64,000 nt of DNA from Bacillus massilioanorexius (lineage in GTDB: Bacteria > Bacillota > Bacilli > Bacillales > DSM-1321): positions 1 through 64,000 of the forward strand of contig NZ_CABKRX010000073.1 in the NCBI RefSeq assembly GCF_902374955.1, read 5' to 3'. The notes under the pieces were generated by a model, which saw only the letters and a program-made list of their open reading frames with translations, was not told the origin of the DNA and did no database searches. This document shows, one piece after another, positions 39,409 to 49,457 of the stretch; the stretch's first letter is position 1; the number at the start of each line of letters is the position of its first letter. The position numbers and the translations under genes were made by a program.

Positions 39409-39532
39409 AGAAAAGCGCAAGTGCCTTGTTCAGCCCTGACCGTCATAAGCAAGTAGCATAGAAGGATTTTTTCTATTCTTCTATGTTACTTGCTTATGAC
39501 CTCGAATGGCTAAGGCGCTGGAGCTAGACAAT
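39409..39532. repeat. Dispersed intergenic repeat, family 1 (copy C, best preserved)
   Basis: Starts GAGAAAAGCGCAAGTGCCTTG and ends AAGGCGCTGGAGCTAGACAA. Its centre is a near-perfect 23-bp hairpin (GTCATAAGCAAGTAGCATAG against its complement, one G-T pair). It sits directly before the rng ribosome-binding site. Confidence 0.85.
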
Positions 39533-39892
39533 AAACAAAGTTCAAATTCTCATACTTTTTATCTTGTTAATCGATCCTATTTGGTAAAACTTCTATCTGT
39601 GTGAAATCTTACATCTTCTATTCTTTTCATGCAACATTTCCCTTTCAATCAAAAAGGAATCGTCCAGGAAGTCGAAAAGCTGAAGTAATATTTCAACTTC
39701 GGCCAACATAAGGCAATCCGTCAAGAACGTTAATTTTGACGGATTGCTTATACCCTTGTTGAGTTAGCTATTAGAACTAAACAACTTAAAAACAGCTTTT
39801 TCCCATAAGCCTTACCAAACCGTATTAGCATAAAAAACAGATAACTTGTCTTATTTTTCTCCTACTATTCTGAAGAAAGGATAACATATTTG
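39533..39892. other. Intergenic region between rng and spoIVFB
   Basis: No gene seen. Contains two hairpins: GCTGAAGT / ACTTCGGC near 39679-39703 and a stronger one at 39710-39750. Confidence 0.4.
39710..39750 (-). terminator. Hairpin, possible terminator of spoIVFAB
   Basis: AAGGCAATCCGTCAA / TTGACGGATTGCTTA stem about 145 bases after the spoIVFB stop; no clear T run. Confidence 0.5.
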
Positions 39893-40756
39893 CTATAAGT
39901 ATAATAGTTCCCCTATTTTGATTGACGTCTTCTTTTCGGAAAAATAGGCATGCAATATTTCATTTTCGTCAAGAGCGCCTCTTTCTTTACCATTCTTTGT
40001 AACAACAATTGGATGCTTACAGCCTCGCTGAAACTTCTGCAAGATGGAATGGAGTCTTTCACTTTCATCGACAGTAATCGGCTTTAGCTGTACGAAGTCC
40101 ATTTGTTTGCCATAATGTCTTTCTAATAAGAAACGCATGAAGATATACTGTCTTTGCCTCCAGTCCATTACAATCGAATAAACAATAAAGGCAAAAATAA
40201 TGAGAGCATTCAAGCTAGACCAACCTAGTGAAATCATAACTAAGAACAGTAGAACGGATATGGTTAACGATAATTGCAAAGCTAGTTTATGGCTTTTAAT
40301 AAAGGAATAACGGAATGATAAAAACAAAAATAAAATTTTTCCTCCATCAAGTGGCCATATTGGAAGAAGATTAAATAAACATACAGCTCCATTCACATAA
40401 GAAAACGTTGTAAAAGTATCATCTTGAATAAGACCTACAAAATGAAGTGAAAAAGCCAGTAAAAATAACCATAAATGCTGCAAAGGACCAAATAGAATGA
40501 CAAACAAGTCTTCCTTTAATGTCCTATTTCCATACTCGTCCGTTTCCATCATTCCTCCAAACGGAAGGATCATAATCGATTTAATTCTCCATTTATAGTA
40601 AGTCGCACAGCAAGCATGTCCCATCTCATGAACGAATATAACCAAAAACAGCATCAATATCGCTTGGAAATGTGCCGTTAGAACAGCAATTCCTATCACA
40701 ATCCATAAAGTAGGATGGATTTTCACTTTATTGATAAGCTTAAAATATTTATTCAA
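39893..40756 (-). CDS. spoIVFB: Stage IV sporulation intramembrane protease SpoIVFB
   Basis: Site-2-type metalloprotease in the outer forespore membrane that cleaves pro-sigma-K. 287 aa, six hydrophobic segments, zinc motif HEMGH at residues 43-47, the second metal ligand in NLLPIWPLDGGK, and a C-terminal CBS-like domain (PITVDESERLHSILQKF...HPIVVTKNGKERGALDENEIL) for ATP sensing. Overlaps spoIVFA by 8 bases. Confidence 0.95.
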   Translation of the reverse strand: MNKYFKLINKVKIHPTLWIVIGIAVLTAHFQAILMLFLVIFVHEMGHACCATYYKWRIKSIMILPFGGMMETDEYGNRTLKEDLFVILFGPLQHLWLFLLAFSLHFVGLIQDDTFTTFSYVNGAVCLFNLLPIWPLDGGKILFLFLSFRYSFIKSHKLALQLSLTISVLLFLVMISLGWSSLNALIIFAFIVYSIVMDWRQRQYIFMRFLLERHYGKQMDFVQLKPITVDESERLHSILQKFQRGCKHPIVVTKNGKERGALDENEILHAYFSEKKTSIKIGELLYL

Positions 40757-41453
40757 ATGACATCACCTGATTTGGATCGATAAACTTATCATCTTTTTTT
40801 ATGGCAAAAAACATCTGACCCTTGGAGTCATCTGTACTATTTGCTACAATGCCCAATTTTTCTCCTTTTTCTACAGCATCATAAACCTGAACATTTGTAT
40901 TATCTAGATTTCCATACCATGATTCACTAAAGTCGCGGTGCTGTATGATAACTGTATTCCCCCATTTTTCTTTTTTTCCAACAAAGACAACTGTTCCCTC
41001 TTGAACAGCAGCCACCTTTACATTTTTATCAGTATCTAATATAATTCCTTCACCGTTACTAGCAAAATCTTGCGAGACAACACCATTTATAGGAATATCA
41101 TACTTAGAACTAACTTGCTCACTGTCTGGCGATGTGTTTTTACGGTCCGAAGGTAAAAATGCGATAGGTTTGCCGAAAGTATCCTCATACCAATTCGTTA
41201 CAAATGCAAACTGAAGTTCTTTTTCGAAGGAATTCGTAACTATTGTTTTTACCGATTGTAAACGATCATTTGGATACTTATAAAGAAGGGCGATGCCAAC
41301 AAACAAAATCCCCGAAATTAACACCTTTAACAAAAAAAGATCCTTTCGAAATAACGGATGATTTTTCTCATCTTCCATATCATAGGATGTTACATAAGAT
41401 GGATTAAAAGAAGAGCTAGCAGAGTCGATTTTGTTATGTCGATTATCCATCAT
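40749..41453 (-). CDS. spoIVFA: Stage IV sporulation protein SpoIVFA
   Basis: Membrane scaffold that holds SpoIVFB with BofA and keeps it inhibited until SpoIVB cuts it. 234 aa: cytoplasmic N terminus, one TM (about residues 42-60) and an extracytoplasmic M23/LytM-like domain (PINGVVSQDFASNGEGIILDT ... VEKGEKLGIV). The LytM metal ligands are not complete (IIQHRDFSESWYGNL), so it is a non-catalytic peptidase fold. Confidence 0.93.
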   Translation of the reverse strand: MMDNRHNKIDSASSSFNPSYVTSYDMEDEKNHPLFRKDLFLLKVLISGILFVGIALLYKYPNDRLQSVKTIVTNSFEKELQFAFVTNWYEDTFGKPIAFLPSDRKNTSPDSEQVSSKYDIPINGVVSQDFASNGEGIILDTDKNVKVAAVQEGTVVFVGKKEKWGNTVIIQHRDFSESWYGNLDNTNVQVYDAVEKGEKLGIVANSTDDSKGQMFFAIKKDDKFIDPNQVMSFE

Positions 41454-41776
41454 TTTTTTCTTTTCTTTATACGTTTTTTTATTTCTCTCCTTCTATCATT
41501 CATCACTTCGTCGTACTCCTTTACAAAGCAAAATGTTATTAACACTATATGAGAGACTTGTCCTCTCTATTCCTAAAAATAAAAAAACAGAATTATAAAA
41601 ATAAAGCTGTTATCGCATACTTTGTTTCCTATGAATAAGTGAGAATATAAGTAGATTTGATTCTGCTCAGGATACTCGCTTTCATCTTCTGTCCCTCTGC
41701 TCCAATCAACCTTTTAACGCTATTTTATTCACCGAACTTATTTAGAAACAACAATCTTATAAAAAACAGCAAAAAT
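41454..41776. other. Intergenic region between spoIVFA and minD, with a family 2 repeat
   Basis: No gene seen. 41655-41757 resembles the repeat at 25.83-26.0 kb (both end TTTATTCAC(C/T)GAACTTATTT). The spoIVFA promoter should lie near 41460-41600. Confidence 0.45.
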
Positions 41777-41814
41777 AAAAAAGGTATCCTAAAATAAACT
41801 TTTAGAATACCTTT
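41777..41814 (-). terminator. Terminator of the mreCD-minCD transcript
   Basis: AAAAAAGGTATCCTAAAA / TTTTAGAATACCTTT stem directly after minD. Confidence 0.85.
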
Positions 41815-41830
41815 ACTTATGTATTATTGG

Positions 41831-42634
41831 TTAACGAACACCAAACATTTTTTTAATTTTCGCAAACACACCCGTTTGTTGACTTTCTAACGGCTGTAAT
41901 GGAATGGATTCGCCTAAAATACGACGAGCAATATTTCTATAAGCAATAGAGGCTGGATTATTCGGATCCATCGCTATTGGCTCTCCTTGATTCGAAGCTT
42001 TAATTACTTGATCGTCATCTGTAACTATCCCTAGTAATTCAATAGATAGATGCGTAGTAATCTCATCAATATCAAGCATATCTCCATTGCCCATCATATG
42101 ACTACGAATACGATTAATAATGAGCCTAGGAGCCGCAACATTTTCTTCCTTTTCTAGAAGACCAATAATACGATCCGCATCACGTACAGCAGCCTTTTCA
42201 GGAGTTGTTACAACGATAGCTTGGTCTGCACCAGCAACTGCGTTTTTATATCCTTGCTCAATTCCTGCTGGACAATCGATAATGATATAATCATAGTCTT
42301 GCTTCAATTCTGAAATTAACTTTTTCATTTGTTCTGGAGAAACGGCAGATTTATCACTTGTCTGTGCTGCTGGTAATAAATATAATAACCCTTCAAAGCG
42401 TTTGTCTTTAACAAGAGCTTGATGAATCTTACATCTCTCCTCCACTACATCGACAAGATCATATATAATTCTATTCTCAAGTCCCATAATAACATCTAGA
42501 TTGCGCAGACCTATATCAGTATCTACAAGGCAAACTTTCTTTCCCATAAGGGCAAGTGACGTTCCAAGATTTGCAGAGGTCGTTGTTTTTCCAACTCCAC
42601 CTTTGCCTGATGTAATAACTATTGCTTCACCCAC
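41831..42634 (-). CDS. minD: Septum-site determining ATPase MinD
   Basis: ParA-type ATPase that, with MinC and the DivIVA/MinJ system, prevents polar septation. 267 aa: deviant Walker A GKGGVGKTTTS at residues 10-20, switch motif IDCPAG, and a C-terminal amphipathic membrane helix (GVFAKIKKMFG). Two bases after minC. Confidence 0.98.
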   Translation of the reverse strand: MGEAIVITSGKGGVGKTTTSANLGTSLALMGKKVCLVDTDIGLRNLDVIMGLENRIIYDLVDVVEERCKIHQALVKDKRFEGLLYLLPAAQTSDKSAVSPEQMKKLISELKQDYDYIIIDCPAGIEQGYKNAVAGADQAIVVTTPEKAAVRDADRIIGLLEKEENVAAPRLIINRIRSHMMGNGDMLDIDEITTHLSIELLGIVTDDDQVIKASNQGEPIAMDPNNPASIAYRNIARRILGESIPLQPLESQQTGVFAKIKKMFGVR

Positions 42635-42636
42635 GA

Positions 42637-43326
42637 TTAGAGTCCCCCTTCTAATCTATTTAAATTAGGTCTAAGTTCTTTTAAAGCTTGAATTCTATCG
42701 AAGACTATCTGTTGTTGTTCATTATTTAAGTAGGCACAATATAAACTTAAACTATCCTCTGATACAGATGTAACAGTTGTAGTGTTCACTTCTGCAATAC
42801 TAATTTGGGCAGAAGTCATGAAGCTCGCTGCAACAACGGCTTCTTTATTACCATCATAGCCTGCATGCGCTCTTCCTTTTAAAGAACCGATAATAAAAAT
42901 ATTTCCACCTGCTAGTATAACTCCACCAGGATTCACATCACCAATCAACAATAAATCTCCTGGGACTTCTAGTACCTGTCCAGAACGCACCATTCCAACA
43001 ATCGACTTGATTTCAGTAGCCATTTTCAACTGCATGGCTTCCTGTCGCATAATAACATTAGATAATATTTTTTCTACAACTAATTTATTATTACTTTGGA
43101 TAGTAGAAATAATTTGTTCTTCTTCTTCTTTAGAAAATTGTCTATTTCCTGTATGTACATTGACACTCATTGACGGAGCGTCTTTTTGTAATCCGGCAGA
43201 AGAAAAAAGCTTTTCTTTTAGTTCTTCAATAATCTCTTTAAAAGAACTAGAATCATCGAGATGAAGCGTAAGTCCATCTTTTGTGCCTTTGATTATAACA
43301 TTTTGTAAATTTCTATTATTTATCAC
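42637..43326 (-). CDS. minC: Septum-site determining protein MinC
   Basis: FtsZ antagonist. About 229 aa: N-terminal MinC_N (NVIIKGTKDGLTLHLDD) and C-terminal beta-helix domain with VRSGQVLEVPGDLLLIGDVN and GGVILAGGNIFIIGSLKGRAHAG. The start is GTG 43324-43326 (VINNRNLQN) preceded by GAGGTGG; a TTG 18 bases upstream would place the start in front of this site. Confidence 0.95.
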   Translation of the reverse strand: MINNRNLQNVIIKGTKDGLTLHLDDSSSFKEIIEELKEKLFSSAGLQKDAPSMSVNVHTGNRQFSKEEEEQIISTIQSNNKLVVEKILSNVIMRQEAMQLKMATEIKSIVGMVRSGQVLEVPGDLLLIGDVNPGGVILAGGNIFIIGSLKGRAHAGYDGNKEAVVAASFMTSAQISIAEVNTTTVTSVSEDSLSLYCAYLNNEQQQIVFDRIQALKELRPNLNRLEGGL

Positions 43327-43400
43327 GCCATGCCACCTCAACAATTCTATATTCTACACTGTCATTTCGAAATCCTTTAAAGCCATAAGAAAAATAGTAG

Positions 43401-43940
43401 TTAAGAACGCTTTCTAAAAAAAGAATCTTGACTTTCATCCGTTGCATACTTTACAAATAATTGTTTGAACGGATAAGCAAATATAATGATAAACACTAAA
43501 TTCAATAGCAGAGTCGGTAATAAACGGATCATCATAAACTCTTGTAATGTCTCATTTGCAAAACCTAAAATGTAATTAACACCATACATAATAAATTCTA
43601 AAAGCACGACTGTGACCAAAGAAATCAGCGATACCATAAATATATTATTTTGTAACACCTTCATTGCTTTTGACACTAAATAAATAATCACAGGAAATAC
43701 AAATAAGTAAATTCCTAATATTTCGGTATAAGTGATATCAAAAATAAGTCCAACAATTGCACCATACACAATTACAGAACGTCGATTTCCATATACTACA
43801 AAGAAGACAAAAAAGATAATCAAAAATCGAGGAACAAATAAATAATCACTATTAAAAAAGCCTTCTGAAAAAAGATTCAAAAACAAACTTTCAAATACAA
43901 ATAATAAGGCTAAACATATGGGGATGTATAGCTTTTTCAC
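43401..43940 (-). CDS. mreD: Rod shape-determining protein MreD
   Basis: Integral membrane protein of the elongasome, 179 aa with five to six hydrophobic segments, including GAIVGLIFDITYTEILGIYLF typical of MreD. Overlaps mreC by 4 bases. Confidence 0.93.
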   Translation of the reverse strand: MKKLYIPICLALLFVFESLFLNLFSEGFFNSDYLFVPRFLIIFFVFFVVYGNRRSVIVYGAIVGLIFDITYTEILGIYLFVFPVIIYLVSKAMKVLQNNIFMVSLISLVTVVLLEFIMYGVNYILGFANETLQEFMMIRLLPTLLLNLVFIIIFAYPFKQLFVKYATDESQDSFFRKRS

Positions 43941-44833
43941 AAGCCACCCTCCCCAAATTCTACATCTTCTAGTCCTGCTGTGACTTTCTTTTTATCCAGT
44001 TTTGGGTCTACTACCATTACATGATTAATATCGTAAAAATCAGCGAATGGTTTAATATAAGCTGTTTGAGTTAAACCATATTGATCGATTTTAACTTCTT
44101 CAACTTCACCAATTGGTAATCCTTTTGGAAAAACTCCACCTAAACCTGAAGTTATAACATATGAACCTTTTTTAACTTTTGTATCAAATGGAATTTTCTT
44201 CAAAAGCAATCGTTTTTTCTCTTGATCGTATCCTTCTACTAAACCGTAAATTTCTTTGTTACCACCTAACTGAATAGCAGCTGAAATACGATTTTTTGGA
44301 TCCATTGTACTTAATAATTGTACAGTAGAGGAAAATTGATTTGATGATTTTACTTTCCCGATTAAACCTTTCGATGTCATCACGGCCATATTTTTCTCAA
44401 TACCATGAAGTTTACCTTTATTGATAATAACTAGCTCCTGCCATCTATCAGGGTTTCTACCAATTACAGTAGCTTGAACAGGTGAATAATCACGCAAATC
44501 ATCTTGCTTGTCCAAGGCATCTTCTAGCTCTTTTTTCTCTTTTTCAAGATCTTGAACTTGTGTTTTAAGCTGTACATATTCGTTCAAGCGAGCTTTTAGT
44601 TTTTCATTCTCTTCATAAGTATTTTGAAGATTACGTAAATCTTCAAAAACACCAACTATAAATTGTGCTGGTGTATGAAAAATTTGCTGAAAAAAACCAG
44701 TTGTATCCTTTACAAATTGTTCTGGCCAACTACGGCTATCTTTTTCTTTTAATGAAAAACCAATCAATGCCACGAGAATAATTATACTTATTAAAAGCAC
44801 GATAAGTTTCTTATTTAGGAAGAACTGTGGCAT
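43937..44833 (-). CDS. mreC: Rod shape-determining protein MreC
   Basis: Bitopic scaffold linking MreB and the periplasmic wall-synthesis enzymes. 298 aa: TM (about 9-26), coiled coil (about 68-110), then two beta barrels (VIGRNPDRWQELVIINKGKLHGI; VKKGSYVITSGLGGVFPKGLPIG). First gene of mreC-mreD-minC-minD, since a terminator lies between it and mreB. Confidence 0.96.
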   Translation of the reverse strand: MPQFFLNKKLIVLLISIIILVALIGFSLKEKDSRSWPEQFVKDTTGFFQQIFHTPAQFIVGVFEDLRNLQNTYEENEKLKARLNEYVQLKTQVQDLEKEKKELEDALDKQDDLRDYSPVQATVIGRNPDRWQELVIINKGKLHGIEKNMAVMTSKGLIGKVKSSNQFSSTVQLLSTMDPKNRISAAIQLGGNKEIYGLVEGYDQEKKRLLLKKIPFDTKVKKGSYVITSGLGGVFPKGLPIGEVEEVKIDQYGLTQTAYIKPFADFYDINHVMVVDPKLDKKKVTAGLEDVEFGEGGL

Positions 44834-45030
44834 GAGTACACCTCTATTAATGATAATCTTATTTAATTTTCGGCTTTACGATATTACACAGTTAATATTA
44901 TAGAACATTTCAAATATTCTCTTCTCATTAAAGAGTATTTATTGTCAATAGAGACATACTCTCAAGAAATGACGACTATATTTGTGATACCAACCATTCA
45001 TATATACAAAGCCATGTTTCTAAAACATTA
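44834..45030. promoter_or_regulatory. Promoter region of mreCD-minCD
   Basis: Minus-strand TATAAT at 44897-44902 is the clearest -10 candidate; another TTGACA lies further upstream near 44940. Exact promoter uncertain. Needed because mreB transcription appears to end before mreC. Confidence 0.4.
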
Positions 45031-45031
45031 T

Positions 45032-45151
45032 AAGAAAAGCGCAAGCACATTGGTAAGCCCCGACCAGCATCAGATGAGCCGGCTAGAAGGATGCTATTGC
45101 CCTTCTGGATGGGTTAACTGATGTCCTTAAGGGACTAGTGCTCTGTGGCAA
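45032..45151. repeat. Dispersed intergenic repeat, family 1 (copy D)
   Basis: Starts AGAAAAGCGCAAGCACATTGG and ends TTAAGGGACTAGTGCTCTG; inner hairpin CATCAG...AGAAGG / CCTTCT...CTGATG. Lies between mreB and mreC. Confidence 0.75.
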
Positions 45152-45185
45152 GAAAGAGGATATAAATTTATATCCATCATTATCT

Positions 45186-45250
45186 GATAAAAAAACGTAA
45201 AGAAATCTCTTCACATACATAAGTATACCTTAGAATGTGAAGAGCTTTAA
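45186..45250 (-). terminator. Terminator downstream of mreB
   Basis: CTCTTCACAT / ATGTGAAGAG stem followed on the minus strand by a run of seven T a few bases on. Separates mreB from mreC. Confidence 0.75.
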
Positions 45251-45260
45251 GTCTTATTTA

Positions 45261-46322
<1,062 letters not shown>

Positions 46323-46428
46323 TCACAATTATTAGTATAAACCACTGTTTTTATTATCATTATTTTTCATTGTTTTACTAAAAAATCACAAATTATATTA
46401 TAGTACAACGGCTTTTAATATGAAAGTG

Positions 46429-47103
46429 TCATAAATATCCTTTTTCTTTTAAGCTAACATATTTTTTCTCACCAATAATCAAATGATCCAAAACATCAAT
46501 CCCTATTATTTTACCACACTCTATTAATCTTTTTGTTACCTCAATATCCTCCTTACTTGGAGTTGGGTCTCCTGATGGATGATTGTGAATACATATAATA
46601 GAAGCAGCAGAACGACGAAAGGCTTCTTTAAACACTTCACGAGGGTGCACAATGGATGCGTTCAAGCTACCAATAAATATTGTCTGCTTATGGAGCACTT
46701 GATTTTTTGTATTTAAATAAATACAAACGAAATGTTCCTGAGTTAGAAAACGCATATCATTCATACAATAATTTGCACAATCCTCAGGTGAACGAATAAC
46801 ATATCGATCTGTATAGCATAGATTACTCACTCTCCTGCCAATCTCAACAGCCGCTAATAATTGAATAGCTTTTGCTTCGCCAATTCCATTAATGCTTGTA
46901 ATTTCTTCTATCGAAGCATCTTTTAACATTCTTAAACCATCAAAATGGGCGATTAATCGTTCAGAGAGCTGTAATACAGATTCATTTTTCGTCCCTGTTC
47001 GTAAAAGTAACGCAATTAATTCTTGATTCGACAAACTTTGCGGCCCTCCGTGAATAAAACGTTCACGTGGCCTTTCACTATTTGGAAAATCACGTATCAT
47101 CAT
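46429..47103 (-). CDS. radC: RadC family JAB/MPN protein
   Basis: About 224 aa: N-terminal helix-hairpin-helix region (SLSNQELIALLLRTGTKNESV; SINGIGEAKAIQLLAAVEIGRR) and C-terminal JAB metalloprotease-like domain with HNHPSGDPTPSKEDI (metal-binding HxH...D). Cellular role unsettled despite the name. The start is placed at the MMIRDFPNSERPRE methionines by similarity to other RadC proteins; alternatives up to 47154 exist and the RBS is ambiguous. Confidence 0.9.
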   Translation of the reverse strand: MMIRDFPNSERPRERFIHGGPQSLSNQELIALLLRTGTKNESVLQLSERLIAHFDGLRMLKDASIEEITSINGIGEAKAIQLLAAVEIGRRVSNLCYTDRYVIRSPEDCANYCMNDMRFLTQEHFVCIYLNTKNQVLHKQTIFIGSLNASIVHPREVFKEAFRRSAASIICIHNHPSGDPTPSKEDIEVTKRLIECGKIIGIDVLDHLIIGEKKYVSLKEKGYL

Positions 47104-47184
47104 AGATCCGCTCAATTGAAAATTCATCCTTTCTTTTTTGTATTTCCATGACAAAAAAGAAAGCTATTATTTCGTATAGGTGTA

Positions 47185-47751
47185 TTAACGAAACTGTGAA
47201 AGTTCTCGAGCCAATCGAGATACAGGTAGACCTACAACATTGTAGTAATCACCTTGTATTCCTTTAACAAATAGAGCTGCTTTTCCTTGAATCCCATATG
47301 AGCCAGCTTTATCAAATGGCTCACCGCTGTCAATATACGTTAAAATATCCTGCTGTGTAAGCTCCCAAAATGTCACTTCCGTTTTCTCATAAAAGCATAT
47401 ACTACTGTCTTTAGTCATAATACTAACACCAGTTAAAACAGAATGAGTGTGACCAGAGAGCTGTGATAACGTATTGATAGCATCTTCGGCATCCTTTGGC
47501 TTACCAAGTATATTGCCGTTATGCACAACTATTGTATCACAGCCAATGATGATTGCTTGACTATGTGTTTGAAGAGCAGCATATGCTTTTTTATATGCAA
47601 GCTGTTGAACAGCTTCCTCAGGTGCAGTATTAGGTAAAATGGTTTCATCAATATCAGTGGAATACGATAAAAAGGGAATATCTAGTAGAGTAAGAAGTTC
47701 TTTTCTTCGGGGTGATGCAGAAGCTAATATAAGAGAAGTCATGTAGTTCAC
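47185..47751 (-). CDS. maf: Maf nucleoside triphosphate pyrophosphatase
   Basis: House-cleaning phosphatase for dTTP/UTP and modified nucleotides; overexpression blocks septation in Bacillus. 188 aa: ILASASPRRKELL at the N terminus, the catalytic Asp in IIGCDTIV and GKPKDAEDA, and GSYGIQGKAALFVKGIQGDYYNVVGLP. 31 bases upstream of the radC region, so probably cotranscribed. Confidence 0.95.
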   Translation of the reverse strand: MNYMTSLILASASPRRKELLTLLDIPFLSYSTDIDETILPNTAPEEAVQQLAYKKAYAALQTHSQAIIIGCDTIVVHNGNILGKPKDAEDAINTLSQLSGHTHSVLTGVSIMTKDSSICFYEKTEVTFWELTQQDILTYIDSGEPFDKAGSYGIQGKAALFVKGIQGDYYNVVGLPVSRLARELSQFR

Positions 47752-48073
47752 CTTAACCTTTAATTTTTATTCATACAGAGAGATACAATATAATCGTATC
47801 AAATTTAGACTTTTTCTACAATAACCGCTTAGAGCAATCCGTGCAAACACAACAATATCCGTCATGCTACTTAAATGAGCTAAGAAGTAGTATGACGGAT
47901 ATTTCCCTTACCCTCAGATTCCTACTTTACTGATTTAGTCTATCACTTTATCCTCTCAGAATGAATCATAATAAATTAACGGTTTCATTACATTTACATT
48001 TCATACTATATAATGGTAAATAACACATAATTAGACCTGCGAATATTGTCTTATTTCCCAGAAAATAATTGAA
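47752..48073. other. Intergenic region between spoIIB and maf
   Basis: No gene seen. Contains the long hairpin at 47851-47905 and presumably the maf promoter. Confidence 0.4.
47851..47905 (-). terminator. Long hairpin downstream of spoIIB
   Basis: AATATCCGTCATGCTACTT / AGAAGTAGTATGACGGATATT, about 19 bp with few mismatches, 170 bases after the spoIIB stop. Terminator-like, though the T run is poor. Confidence 0.5.
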
Positions 48074-49075
48074 TTATGACTTTATTAACTCAGTATATAA
48101 TGTAATGTACTGTAATAATTGTGATTGAATGTTAATACTATCTTCAAAAGAATTTGCATTTTCTTTTATTTCACTGATGGCACTAGATAAAATAGAAACC
48201 AATTCGTCAATCTTAACATTATCCGCCTTCATTTTTTGTACATCTTGTAAGGTTGATTGCAACTTACTCGTATCCACTTGACCTGTCGATAGCATAACGT
48301 TAGTAGAAACTTTCGTTAACTGTTTAAATAGTGCATTAGTTGCGACAATTTTTTGAATATCCTGCTTAGATAACTTTGATGTTCCTCCTTCAAGCGTAAA
48401 CTCTTTCCAGTAAGCATCAGAAATCTGATTCTTATATTTTGTTGAAATCTCTTTAGCATGTTCTAGAGAATCACTAGCGAAAAGGACAATATAATACTTG
48501 TCCTTTTGAGTAATAACCTCAGCCGGAATTCCTTGATTAATAAATTGAAGTTGCTGATCCTCAGCAGCAACTTTACTACTAAAGACCCCTCCTTGAACCA
48601 CATTTATTACCATTGGAAATAAAGAAATAGATTCTGATGGCTTTTGTGAGTTAACTGGCTTCGTTTCTTCTATTTTAGTTACCGGTAAATCCTCTTTAGC
48701 TGTTATTGTTTTTAAAACAACATACATAAGTCCAAAACCTACAAAAATTGCTACTACAACGGATAAAACAAGTTTTTGAAATCCTCGATTCTTATTTACT
48801 GTTTTTTCTTTACTAGTATAAGTAAAAATACTACTTTCCACAGTCGGTTGCTCTTTATATTCTTCAGATGGTAACACCCATTCAAAACTTTCATCTTCCT
48901 TATTATTTTCCTCGTTAGATGTACTGGTTGCAGCTGTTTGGTCAATATCTTCTTGACTTTCTTCTGGTTGCTGTGAATGAACGACTTTTTTGTTCTCAAT
49001 CTCCTCTTCTTTATATTGCTTTCCTTTATTATTTAATTTGATTTTAATCGTATTTTGACGGTCGAGCTTGTCCAT
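48074..49075 (-). CDS. spoIIB: Stage II sporulation protein B (SPOR domain)
   Basis: Septal protein that helps engulfment by binding denuded glycan through its SPOR domain. About 333 aa: acidic cytoplasmic N terminus, one TM (about residues 101-122, LVLSVVVAIFVGFGLMYVVL), SPOR-like region (SISLFPMVINVVQGGVFSSKVAAEDQ...KYYIVLFASDSLEHAKEI) and a helical tail. The start is ATG 49073-49075 preceded by AGGAGG; an upstream ATG at 49108 lies before that site. Weakly conserved family; position between maf and comC supports the call. Confidence 0.85.
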   Translation of the reverse strand: MDKLDRQNTIKIKLNNKGKQYKEEEIENKKVVHSQQPEESQEDIDQTAATSTSNEENNKEDESFEWVLPSEEYKEQPTVESSIFTYTSKEKTVNKNRGFQKLVLSVVVAIFVGFGLMYVVLKTITAKEDLPVTKIEETKPVNSQKPSESISLFPMVINVVQGGVFSSKVAAEDQQLQFINQGIPAEVITQKDKYYIVLFASDSLEHAKEISTKYKNQISDAYWKEFTLEGGTSKLSKQDIQKIVATNALFKQLTKVSTNVMLSTGQVDTSKLQSTLQDVQKMKADNVKIDELVSILSSAISEIKENANSFEDSINIQSQLLQYITLYTELIKS

Positions 49076-49128
49076 TGAAAGCTGCCTCCTCTCGACTTTT
49101 TGTTTCATCCTATCATAGTCGAAAAAAA

Positions 49129-49160
49129 AAATAACAAGACTTTTGTCGTCTTGTTATCAA
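49129..49160 (-). terminator. Terminator just upstream of spoIIB
   Basis: ATAACAAGAC / GTCTTGTTAT stem followed on the minus strand by ten T residues, ending about 55 bases before the spoIIB start. It would stop transcription arriving from comC or from the gap between them. Confidence 0.8.
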
Positions 49161-49457
49161 TAGCTTTCGTCAAATAAATCTAAATAGCGAGATTTTTTGA
49201 TTTATTTCTCTAAAATCGGGAGAAAATATATTAAATTGCCATTCGTATCATAATCTACACGACCCTATTATGAATAACAAATTCCTACCTATTATTTAGG
49301 GTTGCAGAGTAATTCCAATGACAAATAAAAAACTCGAACTTATTTTTACTTTTCTTATGAATACAAATTTAAAACAGTTATCTTTATATTTTGATGCAAG
49401 CTCGCTATGATATTTCATTTCCTTTTTGCAAATGATAAACCGATAAACTCTTTTTAT
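49161..49457. other. Non-coding gap between spoIIB and comC
   Basis: About 300 AT-rich bases with stops in all frames I followed; no gene supported. See the possible coding remnant next to it. Confidence 0.4.
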
